NCBI RefSeq assembly: GCF_003086295.3
Contig: NC_092047.1
Span: 65,638,054-65,702,053, forward strand
Length of the DNA stretch: 64,000 nucleotides
Reading direction: 5' to 3'
Source: Arachis hypogaea
Lineage: Eukaryota > Streptophyta > Magnoliopsida > Fabales > Fabaceae
The notes under the pieces were generated by a model, which did not search any database, was not told the origin of the DNA, and worked only from the letters and a program-made list of their open reading frames with translations. The translations under genes were made by a program, and so were the position numbers. Positions within the stretch are counted from its first letter, which is position 1; the number at the start of each line of letters is the position of its first letter. Positions 10,927-21,377 of this stretch are shown piece after piece.

Positions 10927-10963
10927 GTTTTTCGTGATCACTGAGCTAAGATTCACTAAGATC

Positions 10964-12097
10964 ATGGCTCCTAAGGGAAAACAAACCACTTCAAGAGGCA
11001 AGAAAGAGAACACTCCAAAATCACTTTGGAATCAAGAGAGGTTCTTAACCAAAGAACATGTAGACCATTACCACAAAATAATGGGTCTAAGGTCAGTGAT
11101 CCCGGAAGTTAAATTTGATCTGAAAGAAGACGAATATCCGGAGATCCAAGAGCAGATTCGAAACAGGGGCTAGGAAATTCTAGCTAATCTTAAGACAAAG
11201 GTGGATAGAAACATGGTTCAGAAATTCTACTCAAATCTGTGGCAAATAGATAAGCAGAGAATGACTGGAACCGCCTTCTATACCTTTCGAACCATGGTCA
11301 GAGGGAAGATTATTTACTTCCACCTGGATAAAATAAGAGAGGTCTTCAAGCTGCCTCAACTACAAGATGATCCAGAATCTTTTAATAGGAGAACGGTGAG
11401 ATTAGATAAGCACTTGGACCAAGTTCTAGAGGACATATGCATCCCTGGAACCAAGTGGATAACCAACACAAAGGGAGTCCCAAATCAACTCAAGAGATGA
11501 GATCTCAAACCAGTTGCTAGGGGCTGGCTGGACTTCATTGAGCGTGCTATACTACCCACCAGCAACCGCTCTGAAGTCACTGTCAAAAGAGCAGTGATGA
11601 TCCACTGCATTATGCTAGGAAACAAAGTAGAGATTCATCTTCTGATTTCTTGTGAGCTTTACACAATTGCAAATGAGAACTCCACTGACGCCAAATTGGC
11701 TTACCCAAGCTTAATCTCTCTGCTATATAAAGATGTTGGGGTAAAGATGGGAGTGGATGAGTATATCTCAGTTGAGCACCCAATCACCAAAACGTCAATG
11801 GACGGATAACAAGTGCAAGATAACTCCATCAAAAGAAGGGCACAGGAGTTCCTCCCAGAAATCCCTCAAATTGACTACTGAACCCACCTAGAAGCATCTA
11901 TCACCAAGCTGCAAAAAGCTATGGATCAACTGAAAGAAGAACAGCAAATTCAAAATAGCATGCTCTGCAAACTGCTGAAGGAACAACAGAAGCAAGGGCG
12001 TGAGCTATGGGAGCTGAAGCGCCAAAAGCTGTCTCTTGAAGGACCAGACACCCCACGGATTGAAGGAGCATCCATCTCCCAAAATAAAGGTTGTTGA
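10964..12097 (+). pseudogene. Element B downstream ORF (putative plant transposon protein domain), pseudogene
   Basis: One frame of 377 codons runs from the ATG at 10964 to the TGA at 12095, with internal stops at 11171, 11498, 11807 and 11879. All four could be single C:G-to-T:A changes from CGA, CAA or TGG. It sits where retroviruses carry an envelope gene, but I see no signal peptide or membrane segment. The N-terminus is basic (MAPKGKQTTSRGKK). The middle (MVQKFYSNL, GWLDFIERAILPTSNRSEVT, KRAVMIHCIM) matches the putative plant transposon protein family found in Athila-like elements; a second member is at 16737-18167. The last 60 codons are a Gln/Glu/Lys coiled coil. Function unknown. Confidence 0.8.
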
Positions 12098-13145
12098 GTC
12101 CTAATCTTAACTCTGTGATAACTTTTGCTATTAAAGATCTACCTTAGGAGACACATGAATAATAGTAATTAGTATCTTTATTTTTTTTATTATCTCCAAG
12201 TAAGCTATAAATTATTTTTCTCATCATCATTAAACATGAATAAAATAGCAGATTTTTTTAGAATAAGGAAACAGTTTTATTTTCGAGTTCTTAATAAGAA
12301 AGATTCAAATTATTTATATGTGGTGGCAATACTTTTTGTCTTCTGAATGAATGCTTGAACAGTGCATAATTTTTTATAGTGAGTTTATGAATGTTAAATT
12401 TGTTGGCTCTTGAAAGAATAATGAAAAAGGAGAAATGTTATTGATAATCTGAAAAATCATAAAATTAATTCTTGAAGCAAGAAAAAGCAGTGAATACAAA
12501 GCTTGCGAAAAAAAATGGCGAAAAATAAAAGAAAAAGAAAAAGCAAGCAGAAAAAGCCAAAAGCCCTTTAAACCAAAAGGCAAGGGTAAAAAGGATCCAA
12601 GGCTTTGAGCATTAATGGATAGGAGGGCCTAAAGGAATAAAATCCTGGCCTAAGTAGCTAAACCAAGCTGTCCCTAACCATATGCTTGTGGGGTGAAGGT
12701 GTCAAGTGAAAAACTTGAGACTAAGCGGTTAAAGTCATGGTCCAAAGCAAAAAGAGTGTGCTTAAGAACTCTGGACACCTCTAACTGGGGACTTTAGCAA
12801 AGCTAAGTCACAATCTGAAAAGGTTCACCCAGTTATGTGTCTGTGGCATTTATATATCCGGTGGTAATACTGGAAAACAAAGTGCTTAGGGCCACGGCCA
12901 AGACTCATAAAGTAGCTATGTTCAAGAATCAACATACTAAACTAGGAGAATCAATAACACTATCTGAATTCTGAGTTCCTATAGATGCCAATCATTCTAA
13001 ACTTCAAAGGATAATTTGAGGTGCCAAAACTGTTCAGAAGCAAAAAGCTACTAGTCCCGCTCATCTAATGAGAATTTTAGCTTCATATAAAACTCTGAGA
13101 TGTTATTGCCTCTTGATTTTCTTTCGATCCTATTTTATTTATCTA
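12098..13145 (+). other. Element B 3' untranslated region, shared with C and D
   Basis: No gene. The stretch from about 12301 (ATGTGGTGGCAATACTTTTT) through the A/G-rich AAAAAGCAAGCAGAAAAAGCC tract to 13100 is nearly the same as C at 25030-25850 and D at 28700-29520 (reverse). Sharing over about 800 bp of non-coding DNA shows that B, C and D are one family group. Confidence 0.75.
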
Positions 13146-13183
13146 GTTGCTTGAGGACAAGCAACAGTTTAAGTTTGGTGTTG
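13146..13183 (+). promoter_or_regulatory. Hairpin plus PPT-like box before B 3' LTR
   Basis: GTTGCTTG (13146-13153), loop AGGA, CAAGCAAC (13158-13165) is a perfect 8-bp stem. After 5 nt comes AAGTTTGGTGT (13171-13181), then TG and the LTR. By position this is the plus-strand priming site, although it is not a canonical purine tract. Confidence 0.7.
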
Positions 13184-14162
13184 TGATGAGCGGATATTTT
13201 ATACGCTTTTTGGAGGTATTTTCATATAGTTTTTAGTAGGATCTAGCTACTTTTTAGTATATTTTTATTAGTTTTTATGCAAAAATCACATTTCTGGACT
13301 TTACTATGAGTTTGTGTGTTTTTCTGTAATTTCAGGTATTTTTTGGTTGAAATTGAAGGACCTGAGCAAAAATCTGATTCAAGGCTGAAAAAGGACTGCA
13401 GATGCTGTTGGATTCTGACCTCTCTGCACTCGAAATGGATTTTCTTGAGCTACAGATACCTAATTAGTGCGATCTCAATTGCGTTGGAAAGTACACATCC
13501 TGGGCTTTCCAGCAATATATAATAGTCCATACTTTGCCCGAGTTGAGATCACGCAAACTGGCGTTTAACGCCAAGTCTCTACCCTATTATGGCGTTAAAC
13601 GCCAGAACTGGCAAAAAAGTTGGAGATAAACGCCCAAACTGGCACAAAAGCTAGAGTTAAACGCCAGGAGCAGCCTATGCAGGTGAAAGCTTCAATACTC
13701 AGCCCAAACACACACCAAGTGGGCCCCGGAAGTGGATTTCTACACTATCTGCACTTAGTTACTCATTTTCTATAAACCTAGGTTGCTAGTTTAGTATAAA
13801 AACTACTTTTAGAGATTCATTTTTGTAACTCATGAGAATTTACATCTGAATTTTGTATCTTCTACGGCATGAGTCTCTAAACTCCATGGTTGGGGGTGAG
13901 GAGCTCTGCTGTGTCTCGATGGATTAATGCAATTGCTTCTGTTTTCTATTCAATCACGCTTGTTTCTGTTCTAAGATACTCGCTCGTGCTTAACCGTGAT
14001 GAATGTGATGATCCGTGACACTCATCACCATTCTCAACCTATGAACGCGTGTCTGACAACCACTTCCGTTCTACCTTAGATTGAGTGTGTATCTCTTTGG
14101 TTCCTGGTTCACGAGTTTGATTGCCTCTCTTGACAACAGAGCATTTAAATCCGTGAGATAAG
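13184..14162 (+). repeat. Element B 3' LTR, truncated
   Basis: Matches the 5' LTR from TGATGAGC to the segment GCATTTAAATCCGTGAGAT, including the palindromes (13556-13668). The next bases (from 14163) no longer match the 5' LTR near 3605, and about 600 bp including the LTR end are absent. Confidence 0.88.
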
Positions 14163-15088
14163 AGTATTTTGCTTTGCTTGTGCTTGCTAAGGTGTTTATA
14201 GATTCTATGCGTTAATTAGGGATGATTCTTTGAAATTGAGTTTTTGCTTGGTTTGCAAGTTTCTTCAAATTGTTTGAAAAATCCCCAAAAATTTAAAAAT
14301 ATGTTTGATTTTGCATCTTAGCCGGTTTTAGAGTCCTAGAGGAGGTTGAGAAGATTATGAGCCCTTCTTGATACACTTAAAAAAAGAAAAGAAAAAGAAG
14401 AGCCACGCGCAAGCACATAGTGCGCACGCGCGTCGGCTACGCATTTAAACTTTCTGGGCCAAGGACCAGAGAGTTGTGCCACTTTTGGGCCAACTCTGTG
14501 CCCCAACCCATGCGGACGCACGCTGTACGCATCCGTGCCCCTTTGCGTTTCCTTACCCACGTGTAGGCGCGTATAATGCCTCCGCGTCCTATCGTTAATC
14601 AACTCATCACCCAAGCAAAGGACCCGAGAGTTATGCTAACTCTGGGCCAGTTTTGTGCCTCTGGCCCAGCTCACTCGCGCAGACGCGCACCGTACGCGTC
14701 CGCGTCCCTTCCCAAATATCCCATCTATGCGCAAGTGTGGGTGGCGCTTCCGCGCCGATCCCTTATTCTCCCACCCACACGGACGCGCACAGTGCGCGCT
14801 CGCGTGGATTTAAAATTTCACTTACCCAGGGACGCGAAAGCCCTAGCACATTCGCGCAACCCTCACCTCAACATCTTTCCCTCTTCTCCTCTCTTCCTCC
14901 ATCCCTAACTCCACTGTCTGCAACAGTCCGGCGAACACCACCACCATAGTCGCGACCCCCTCTTTCCTCATCCATTGCTCTTTCCTCTCTATCACCATTC
15001 TCACTTCTCTTTCCTCTCTCTCTCTCTCTCTCACCCGTCCCCACTCCCTGCTCCACCGCCATCGACAGCCGCGACTCCATTGTCACCG
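14163..15088 (+). other. Element A internal stretch with CGCG-rich repeats
   Basis: No gene is recognised. From 14405 to 14850 the sequence is full of GCACGCG, ACGCGT and GTACGCGTCCGCG blocks, unlike the AT-rich surroundings. From 14870 to 15060 it becomes C/T-rich. The same kind of CGCG block occurs in the A 3' LTR (39684-39780) and other A-type LTRs. The open frames here are low-complexity and not convincing. Confidence 0.5.
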
Positions 15089-16735
15089 GTAAGCCTCCAC
15101 CATGACCACCAACCCTCAGCCGGTCACACTTCTTCTCTATCTTCCTCTCTTCATCAACCGTCTGCTCTATTCAGTTCTGCTTCCCAGGTCTCTGCCTTCC
15201 CCTGTTCTGTTTCCTTTACTATTTTGCGTTAATTTTGTTAATTAGTTAGTTAGTTTATTTTAATTAGGTGGTTAGAGAATCTGAGCTGGATAGTGGATTT
15301 AGGCTTGTTTGAATTGATGATACTGTAAAAGTGTGGCTGTTTCATTGATTTTCCCCTATACTAATTTGATCTATTGATGCTGCTGCCTGGTTATTTGCTT
15401 TTGCTGAGTGCTGTTGGTTGAATTCCTGATCAAATTTGCACTTCATTGTTGGACTCAATCATGCTTAATTGTTTGAATTCATGCTGCTTGCAAGTGGAAT
15501 GATTATTGTCTTAAAATGATATTTGCAATTTGAATTCAACGAATAGCATGCTACCTGAATTCATTATCTCTGTTCATTAAGTAGATTTGGTGCTGTATTT
15601 TAAGCCAGTATTTTTGTTCATTGTCCAAAGAAAGAATGGTATTTGTTGCTGGCTGGTTTAGTTTAAATTGCTTTTTGATGTTTTGTTGCTGCACGATTGG
15701 CTTAAATGTTCATTTCATATGAATTCACATGTGATTGCTGCGTGTTCAATGTCAATTATTCATATGGAATCTGAATTAATTGTTTGAATTTGGGAAATGG
15801 CCAATTTACTGCTGAAATGCTGCCGGATTTTTCCTAACCATATTTCATGAAATAACATTGTTTAATTGATGCAAAAAACTTCTATTTGACGATTTCTGTG
15901 TCAATAGAATTTTGTTTGCTGAATTTTGTTTACAAGTTTTGGTCATGCTTATTATATTCTTTGCTTGTTTACGATGTTAATTTACTTCTATGCACTAAAT
16001 AGTTTGAGTAAATTTTCAGATTGACCATAAACTTGGTTTTCATTTGAAATTGAACCCCATTTGCTTGCTTTCACAAGGTTGATGATTTCTTCTACCTATG
16101 TGGCTAATGTGACTCATTTTCTCTATACCCAAATTACCTTTAGTCACATGGTGCATAAAATTTTCAACTCTTATCTCAACCTTGTGACCTTCATGCCTCA
16201 TTGAAATTTGGTGTTTGAATTTTATTTATGTGCATTGTTCATTAAAGTTTTAATTTTACCAACACCATTTAATACAACCATAGTGATCCTTACATTAATT
16301 GATGACTTGTTTTTATATTGGTTACTTTTTGGCAATATCATATTTCATCATCAATGACTATATGCATTTCATGGTCGTGAGTATGCTTGCATTCCTATTT
16401 TGTACACTTCTTTTAATTGAGCCAATAACTGTCATATCACTGATTTTTGAACTAATTTCTAACTCTAACTTTATTAACCAACTGATTTCTTCCTTTTGTT
16501 TTAAACATAACCTCTTTTGATCATTCTTTTGAATATGTCGTTTCTTAGGCTCAATGAATAAGCAATGTGCAATTGTGGTTTGGATTCTTGGTTTGTGACT
16601 TGGTTTGAATTCTGAGTTTTGTTACTTGCATTCCAAGAATTCTCTTTTCTTCACTCACTTCATGAATATGTCCTACCTTGAGTGCTTTATATCTACTTGG
16701 CTAATTGCTTATATCATATCATAACTATTTTTCAG
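15089..16735 (+). other. Possible intron before the element A downstream ORF
   Basis: A good donor (CCG|GTAAGC) at 15089 and a good acceptor (TTTTTCAG) ending 16735 bracket 1.65 kb of T-rich sequence without a sustained frame. The downstream ORF is open from 16737 but has no ATG near its start, as expected if it is reached by splicing. This is an inference; no transcript data. Confidence 0.35.
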
Positions 16736-16736
16736 G

Positions 16737-18167
16737 ATATCAGACAAAGAAAAAGCTATAGCCATCATTCCAAAGAAGAGAAAGCGCTCTAAAACCTCTA
16801 CCCCTTCACCTTATGCTAATTATGCTAAGAATCTGTTGAATGATGTGGACATAGAGAATTAGCTACTCCTATCCACTGACCCAATCAAGTTCCCAAACCT
16901 CTACTGTGAGCTTCGCTTCCCTAAATTCTGGAAGACGAACCTGAACATTGAGAAGAAGCTAGTCCTTCCCAATGATGTGAGACGCGCCATCAACAGCCGT
17001 ATTCTGGAGTTGGGCTTGGATTTTGTTGATAGAGATCTGGGAAAAATAAACATTTCGTGGGTGAGAGAATTCTACTGCAACTTCTTCTGTGCCACTCTTG
17101 ATTCAGTCCATCTGCGGGGTAGAGAGATTATGATCACTGAGGTTGCTATTGGGGAGGCATTGCTCTGCCGACCTCGTACTGGTGACTCATGCGCTTGTCA
17201 GCAGGCAGAGGTAGCTATCCACTGCATGACCTTCGATTATGAGGTGCTGAAGCGCGTGATTGCCACACCTGACGCCCCTTAGGTGATGGATTATGGGAAC
17301 AAGAAGCCCAAGGGGATGCTTTTCACTTATCTGTTGAGAGAAGCTAAGACTTGGCAGCATATATTCGCCCATTATGTCTTGCTCACCACTCACTTCTCAG
17401 AGATTCCGATGGATATGCTAGTTCTAATTGGTTGTGTGATGGAGGAGAAAGAGGTAGACTTCCCCCGGCTAATCAGGCAGAGTATGTGGCGCGTGCATAT
17501 CCGTGGCCTTTTGCCATTCCCTACACTGGTCACCAGCATGATTGAGCTGGCTGATGTCCCGTGGGAGGACGATGATGTGACACCACCACCCCCAGATGAC
17601 AACGACAAGGAGGTTACTATTCCATGGGGTGGATGGGTGCACGAGAAGCCTCCACCTAGACACCGTTCTCGAGCCAGAGGAGTGGTGGAGGCAGCTCAGC
17701 CCTCATCATCAGCAGCAGCAGCAGGACCCTCCTCTACTTCAGTCGCAGCATCTTTGCCACCACCACCTGCACTTGAGCCGACATACCTATTGATACAGTG
17801 CCTATTTTGCTTTATGGAGCGCAGCGAGCGTCGTATCGTGCGACATCTCGATCGCATAGACCAGGTGTTCATATCACATGGTATTGAGCTACCTCCGCTC
17901 CCATACTCTCCCACCTCCGACGAGCAGGATCAGGAGGAGGAGCATGTTGAGGAGCCGACTCATCAGGAAGAAGAGCATGTTGAGGAGCCGATTCAGTAGG
18001 AGGCACCACCAGAGACACAGGCCACCACAGAGGCTCAACAGCCCTCTGAAGACTCACAGCTAGTACCACAGCCTGAGCCTGAGCCACAGCCACAGCCTGA
18101 GCCCGAGCTATAGCACGGTGTGACTATTGATCCCCATCCCGAGCTTCAGTAGTAGCATCGAGGATGA
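16737..18167 (+). pseudogene. Element A downstream ORF (putative plant transposon protein domain), pseudogene
   Basis: One frame runs from 16737 to the TGA at 18165, interrupted at 16860, 17280, 17997, 18111 and 18150/18153. The N-terminus is basic (KKRKRSKTSTPSPYANYAKN). Then come the family segments FPNLYCELRFPKFW, WVREFYCNFF, LRGREIMITEVAIGEALLC, QIFAHYVLLTTHFSEIP, LVLIGCVMEEKEVDFPRLI and GLLPFPTLVTSMIELADVP. These place it with the ATHILA ORF/putative plant transposon proteins. The C-terminal third is low-complexity Pro, Glu, Gln and Ser. Stops at 17997, 18111, 18150 and 18153 are TAG in Gln-rich sequence, consistent with CAG. Role unknown; compare the shorter protein at 10964. Confidence 0.8.
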
Positions 18168-18196
18168 TGCTTCATCCTAAAGTATGGGGAGGTCAC

Positions 18197-19873
18197 TGAT
18201 GAACGGATAATTTATACGCTTTTTGGCATTGTTTTTATATAGTTTTCAGTATGATTTAGTTAGTTTTTAGTATATTTTTATTAGTTTTTAATTAAAATTC
18301 ACATTTCTGGACTTTACTATGAGTTTGTGTGTTTTTCTATGATTTCAGGTATTTTCTGGCTGAAATTGAGGGACTTGAGCAAAAATCAGATTCAGAGGTT
18401 GAAGAAGGACTGCAGATGCTGTTGGATTCTGATCTCCCTGCACTCAAAGTGTATTTTCTGGAGCTACAGAACTCCAAATGGTGCGCTCTCAATTGCGTTG
18501 GAAAGTAGACATCCAGGGCTTTCCAGCAATATATAATAGTCCATACTTTGATTAAGGATAGATGACGTAAACTGGCGTTGAACACCAGTTCCATGCTGCA
18601 TTCTGGAGTCAAACGCCAGAAATAGGTTGCAAAGTGGAGTTAAACACCAGAAACAGATTACAAACTGGCGTTCAACTCCAAGAGAAGCCTCTACACGTGT
18701 AAATCTCAATGCTCAGCCCAAGCACACACCAAATGGGCCCCAGAAGTGGATTTCTGCATTATTTACTCGTTTCTGTAAACCCTAGTAACTAGTTTAGTAT
18801 AAATAGGACTTTTTACTATCTTTATAGAACATCTTTGATCAGTTTTATGCTATCTTAGACTTTCATGGCGGCTGGCCATTCGGCCATGCCTGGACCATTA
18901 TGACTTATGTATTTTCAAACGGTAGAGTTTCTACACACCATAGATTAAGGTGTGGAGCTCTGCTGTTCCTCATGAATTAATACAAAGTACTACTGTTTTT
19001 CTATTCAATTCAAGCTTATTCCTATTCTAAGATATCCATTCGCACCCAAGAACATGATGAATGTGATGATTATGTGACGCTCATCATCATTCTCACCTAT
19101 GAATGCGTGCCTGACAAACACTTCCGTTCTACATGCAAACAAGCTAGAATGAATATCTCTTGGATATCTAATACAGAGGACCGAGTCCGAGATATTAGAA
19201 TCTTCGTGGTATAAGTTAGAACCCATGGATGGCCATTCTTGAGATTTGGAAAGTCTAAACCTTGTCTGTGGTATTCCGAGTAGGATCTGGGAAGGGATGG
19301 ATGTGACGAGCTTCAAACTCGCGAGTGCTGGGTGTAGTGACAGATGCAAAAGGATAGTAAATCCTATTCCAGTATGATCGAGAACCGACAGATGATTAGC
19401 CATGCAGTGACAGCGCATTGGACCATTTTCACAGAGAGGATGGGATGTAGCCATTGACAACGGTGATGCCCTACATAAAGCTTGCCATGGAAAGGAGTAG
19501 GAATGGTTGGATGAAGACAGCAGGAAAGCAGAAGTTCAGAGGAACGAAAGCATCTCTATACGCTTATCTGAAACTCTCACCAATGAATTACATAAGTATC
19601 TCTATCCTATTTTAATTATATTTTAGTACACTATAATCTCTTAATACATTTGAATCCGCCTGACTGAGATTTACAAGGTGACCATAGCTTGCTTCAAGCC
19701 GACAATCTCCGTGGGATCGACCCTTACTCACGTAAGGTTTATTACTTGGACGACCCAGTGCACTTGCTGGTTAGCTGTGCGAAGTTGTGACAAAGAATTA
19801 AGATTATGAACGTGCGTATAAAGTTTTCAGCGCCATTACCAAGGAATGGAACCGTCACGATTTCTGTGCACCA
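18197..19873 (+). repeat. Element C 5' LTR (1,677 bp)
   Basis: TGATGAAC to GCACCA. The same length as the two halves of the 3' LTR combined (968 + 705 bp). Palindromes lie at 18571-18682. Confidence 0.93.
18798..18805 (+). promoter_or_regulatory. Probable LTR TATA box, element C
   Basis: TATAAATA about 120 bp after the palindrome cluster; D has the same box on the minus strand at 28032-28039 and 36365-36372. Confidence 0.55.
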
Positions 19874-19879
19874 AGTTTT

Positions 19880-19896
19880 TGGCGCCGTTGCCGGGG
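19880..19896 (+). other. Element C primer binding site, tRNA-Asp
   Basis: TGGCGCCGTTGCCGGGG is a perfect complement to the 3' end of plant tRNA-Asp (with CCA) and lies 6 nt after the LTR. Confidence 0.92.
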
Positions 19897-21377
19897 ATTG
19901 TTCGAGTTTGGACAACTGACGGTTCATCTTGTTGCTCAGATTAGGTAATTTTATTTTAATTTTAAGATTTTTATTTCTTAATTTCGAAAAATAAAAAAAA
20001 ATTATAAAATCATAAAACCAAAAATATTTTGTGTTTCTTGTTTGAGTCTAGAGTCAAGTTTTAAGTTTGGTGTCAATTGCATCTTTTTAATTTTCTAAAA
20101 ATTATTTTCGAAAATTTCATGCATTACATTCTTCATGATCTTCAAGTTGTTCTTGGCCAGTCTTCTTGTTTGATCTTCATATTTTTTTGTCTTGTGTCTT
20201 TTCTTGTTTTTCATATGCATTTTCAATTTGTTAATGTCTAAAGAATAAAAATTTTTAAGTTTGGTGTCTTGCATGTTTTCTTTTCTTGAAAATTTTTCAA
20301 AAATAAGTTCTTGGTGTTCATCTTGACATTCAAAGTGTTCTTGGTGTTCATCTTAACATTCATAGTGTTCTTGCATGCATCACATGTTTTGATCTAAAAT
20401 TTTCATGCATTGAGTCTTTTTGATGTTTTTCTCTTTCTTTATTAAAATTCAAAAATCAAAAAAATATCTTTCCCTTTTTCATTCATAAATTTTCGAAAAT
20501 TTGAGTTGACTTTTTCAAAACTTTTTAAAATTTAGTTGTTTCTTATGAGTCAAATCAAATTTTTAATTTACAAATCTTATCTTTTTCAAATCTTTTTCAA
20601 AAATCAAATCTTTTTCATTTTTCTTTCATAATTTTCAAAAATTCCAAAATGATTTTCAAAAATATTTTTCTTATTTTGTTTCATAATTTCAAATTTTTAC
20701 TAACAATTAATGTGATTGATTCAAAAAAATATTAAGTTTGTTACATGCCTAGTAAGAAAGGTTCAATCTTTAAACTCTAGAATCATATCTTTTTAGTTTC
20801 TTGTTAGTCAAGTAATCAACATTAATTTTCAAAATCAAATCTTTTTAAATTTCTTTTTCAAATCTTTTTCAAAATAAGTTTCAATCACATCTTTTCAAAA
20901 TCAATTTCAAAATCTTTTCTAACTTCTTTTCTAACCTCTTATCTTTTTAAATTGATTTTCAAATCTTTTTCTATCAATCCTATCTTTTTGTTTCAATCAT
21001 ATCTTTTTCAAAACTACCTAACTAATTATCTCTCTCTAATTTTCAAAAATTCCTTCCCCTTTTTTTTTCAAATTTCTTTTTTATTAACTAATTGTTTTAA
21101 TTTTTAATTTAATTTGATTTCAATTTTAATTTTCAAAATTTAACTTTAAATTTTATTTTTAATTTAATTAATTTTCGAAATTCCCTCTCTCTTATCTCCT
21201 TCTAATTATTTATTTATTTACTAACACTTCTCTTCATCTCAAAATTCGAACCCTCTCTTCCTCTTGGTGTTCGAATTTCTCTTCTTCTATTCTTCTATTC
21301 TTATACTCACATACAGGAATCTCTATACTGTGACATAGAGGATTCCATATTTTCTTTTGTGTTCTCTTCTTTTTCAT
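19897..21377 (+). other. Element C untranslated leader
   Basis: AT-rich, dominated by CTTTTTCAAA-like tracts, with no gene. Contains AAGTTTGGTGT at 20063 and 20257. Also a duplicated GTGTTCTTGGTGTTCATCTT segment near 20310-20360. Confidence 0.65.

Larger units (their letters stand above)
2633..14162 (+). mobile_element. Element B: gag-pol LTR retrotransposon (Athila-like, FIDEL-like) with extra downstream ORF
   Basis: The order is LTR (2633-4211), tRNA-Asp-type primer site, T-rich leader, gag-pol in one frame (4990 to about 9995), palindrome cluster, downstream ORF (10964-12097), conserved 3' region, hairpin plus PPT, and truncated 3' LTR (13184-14162). Domain order is gag, protease, reverse transcriptase, RNase H, integrase, which makes it Ty3/gypsy. 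Eight stops and a frameshift in pol make it inactive. About 600 bp of the 3' LTR is missing, so no target duplication can be found; the 5 bp before the element are GGCGT. The FIDEL resemblance is from memory and needs alignment. Confidence 0.88.

Noticed and set aside
10964..12097. True retroviral envelope gene
   Set aside because: Position fits, but there is no signal peptide, transmembrane segment or cleavage motif; it matches the putative plant transposon protein type instead.
14576..14949. Overlapping open frames in the CGCG-rich stretch
   Set aside because: They arise from GC-rich repeats on both strands, with Arg/Pro/Ala-rich products and no family motif.
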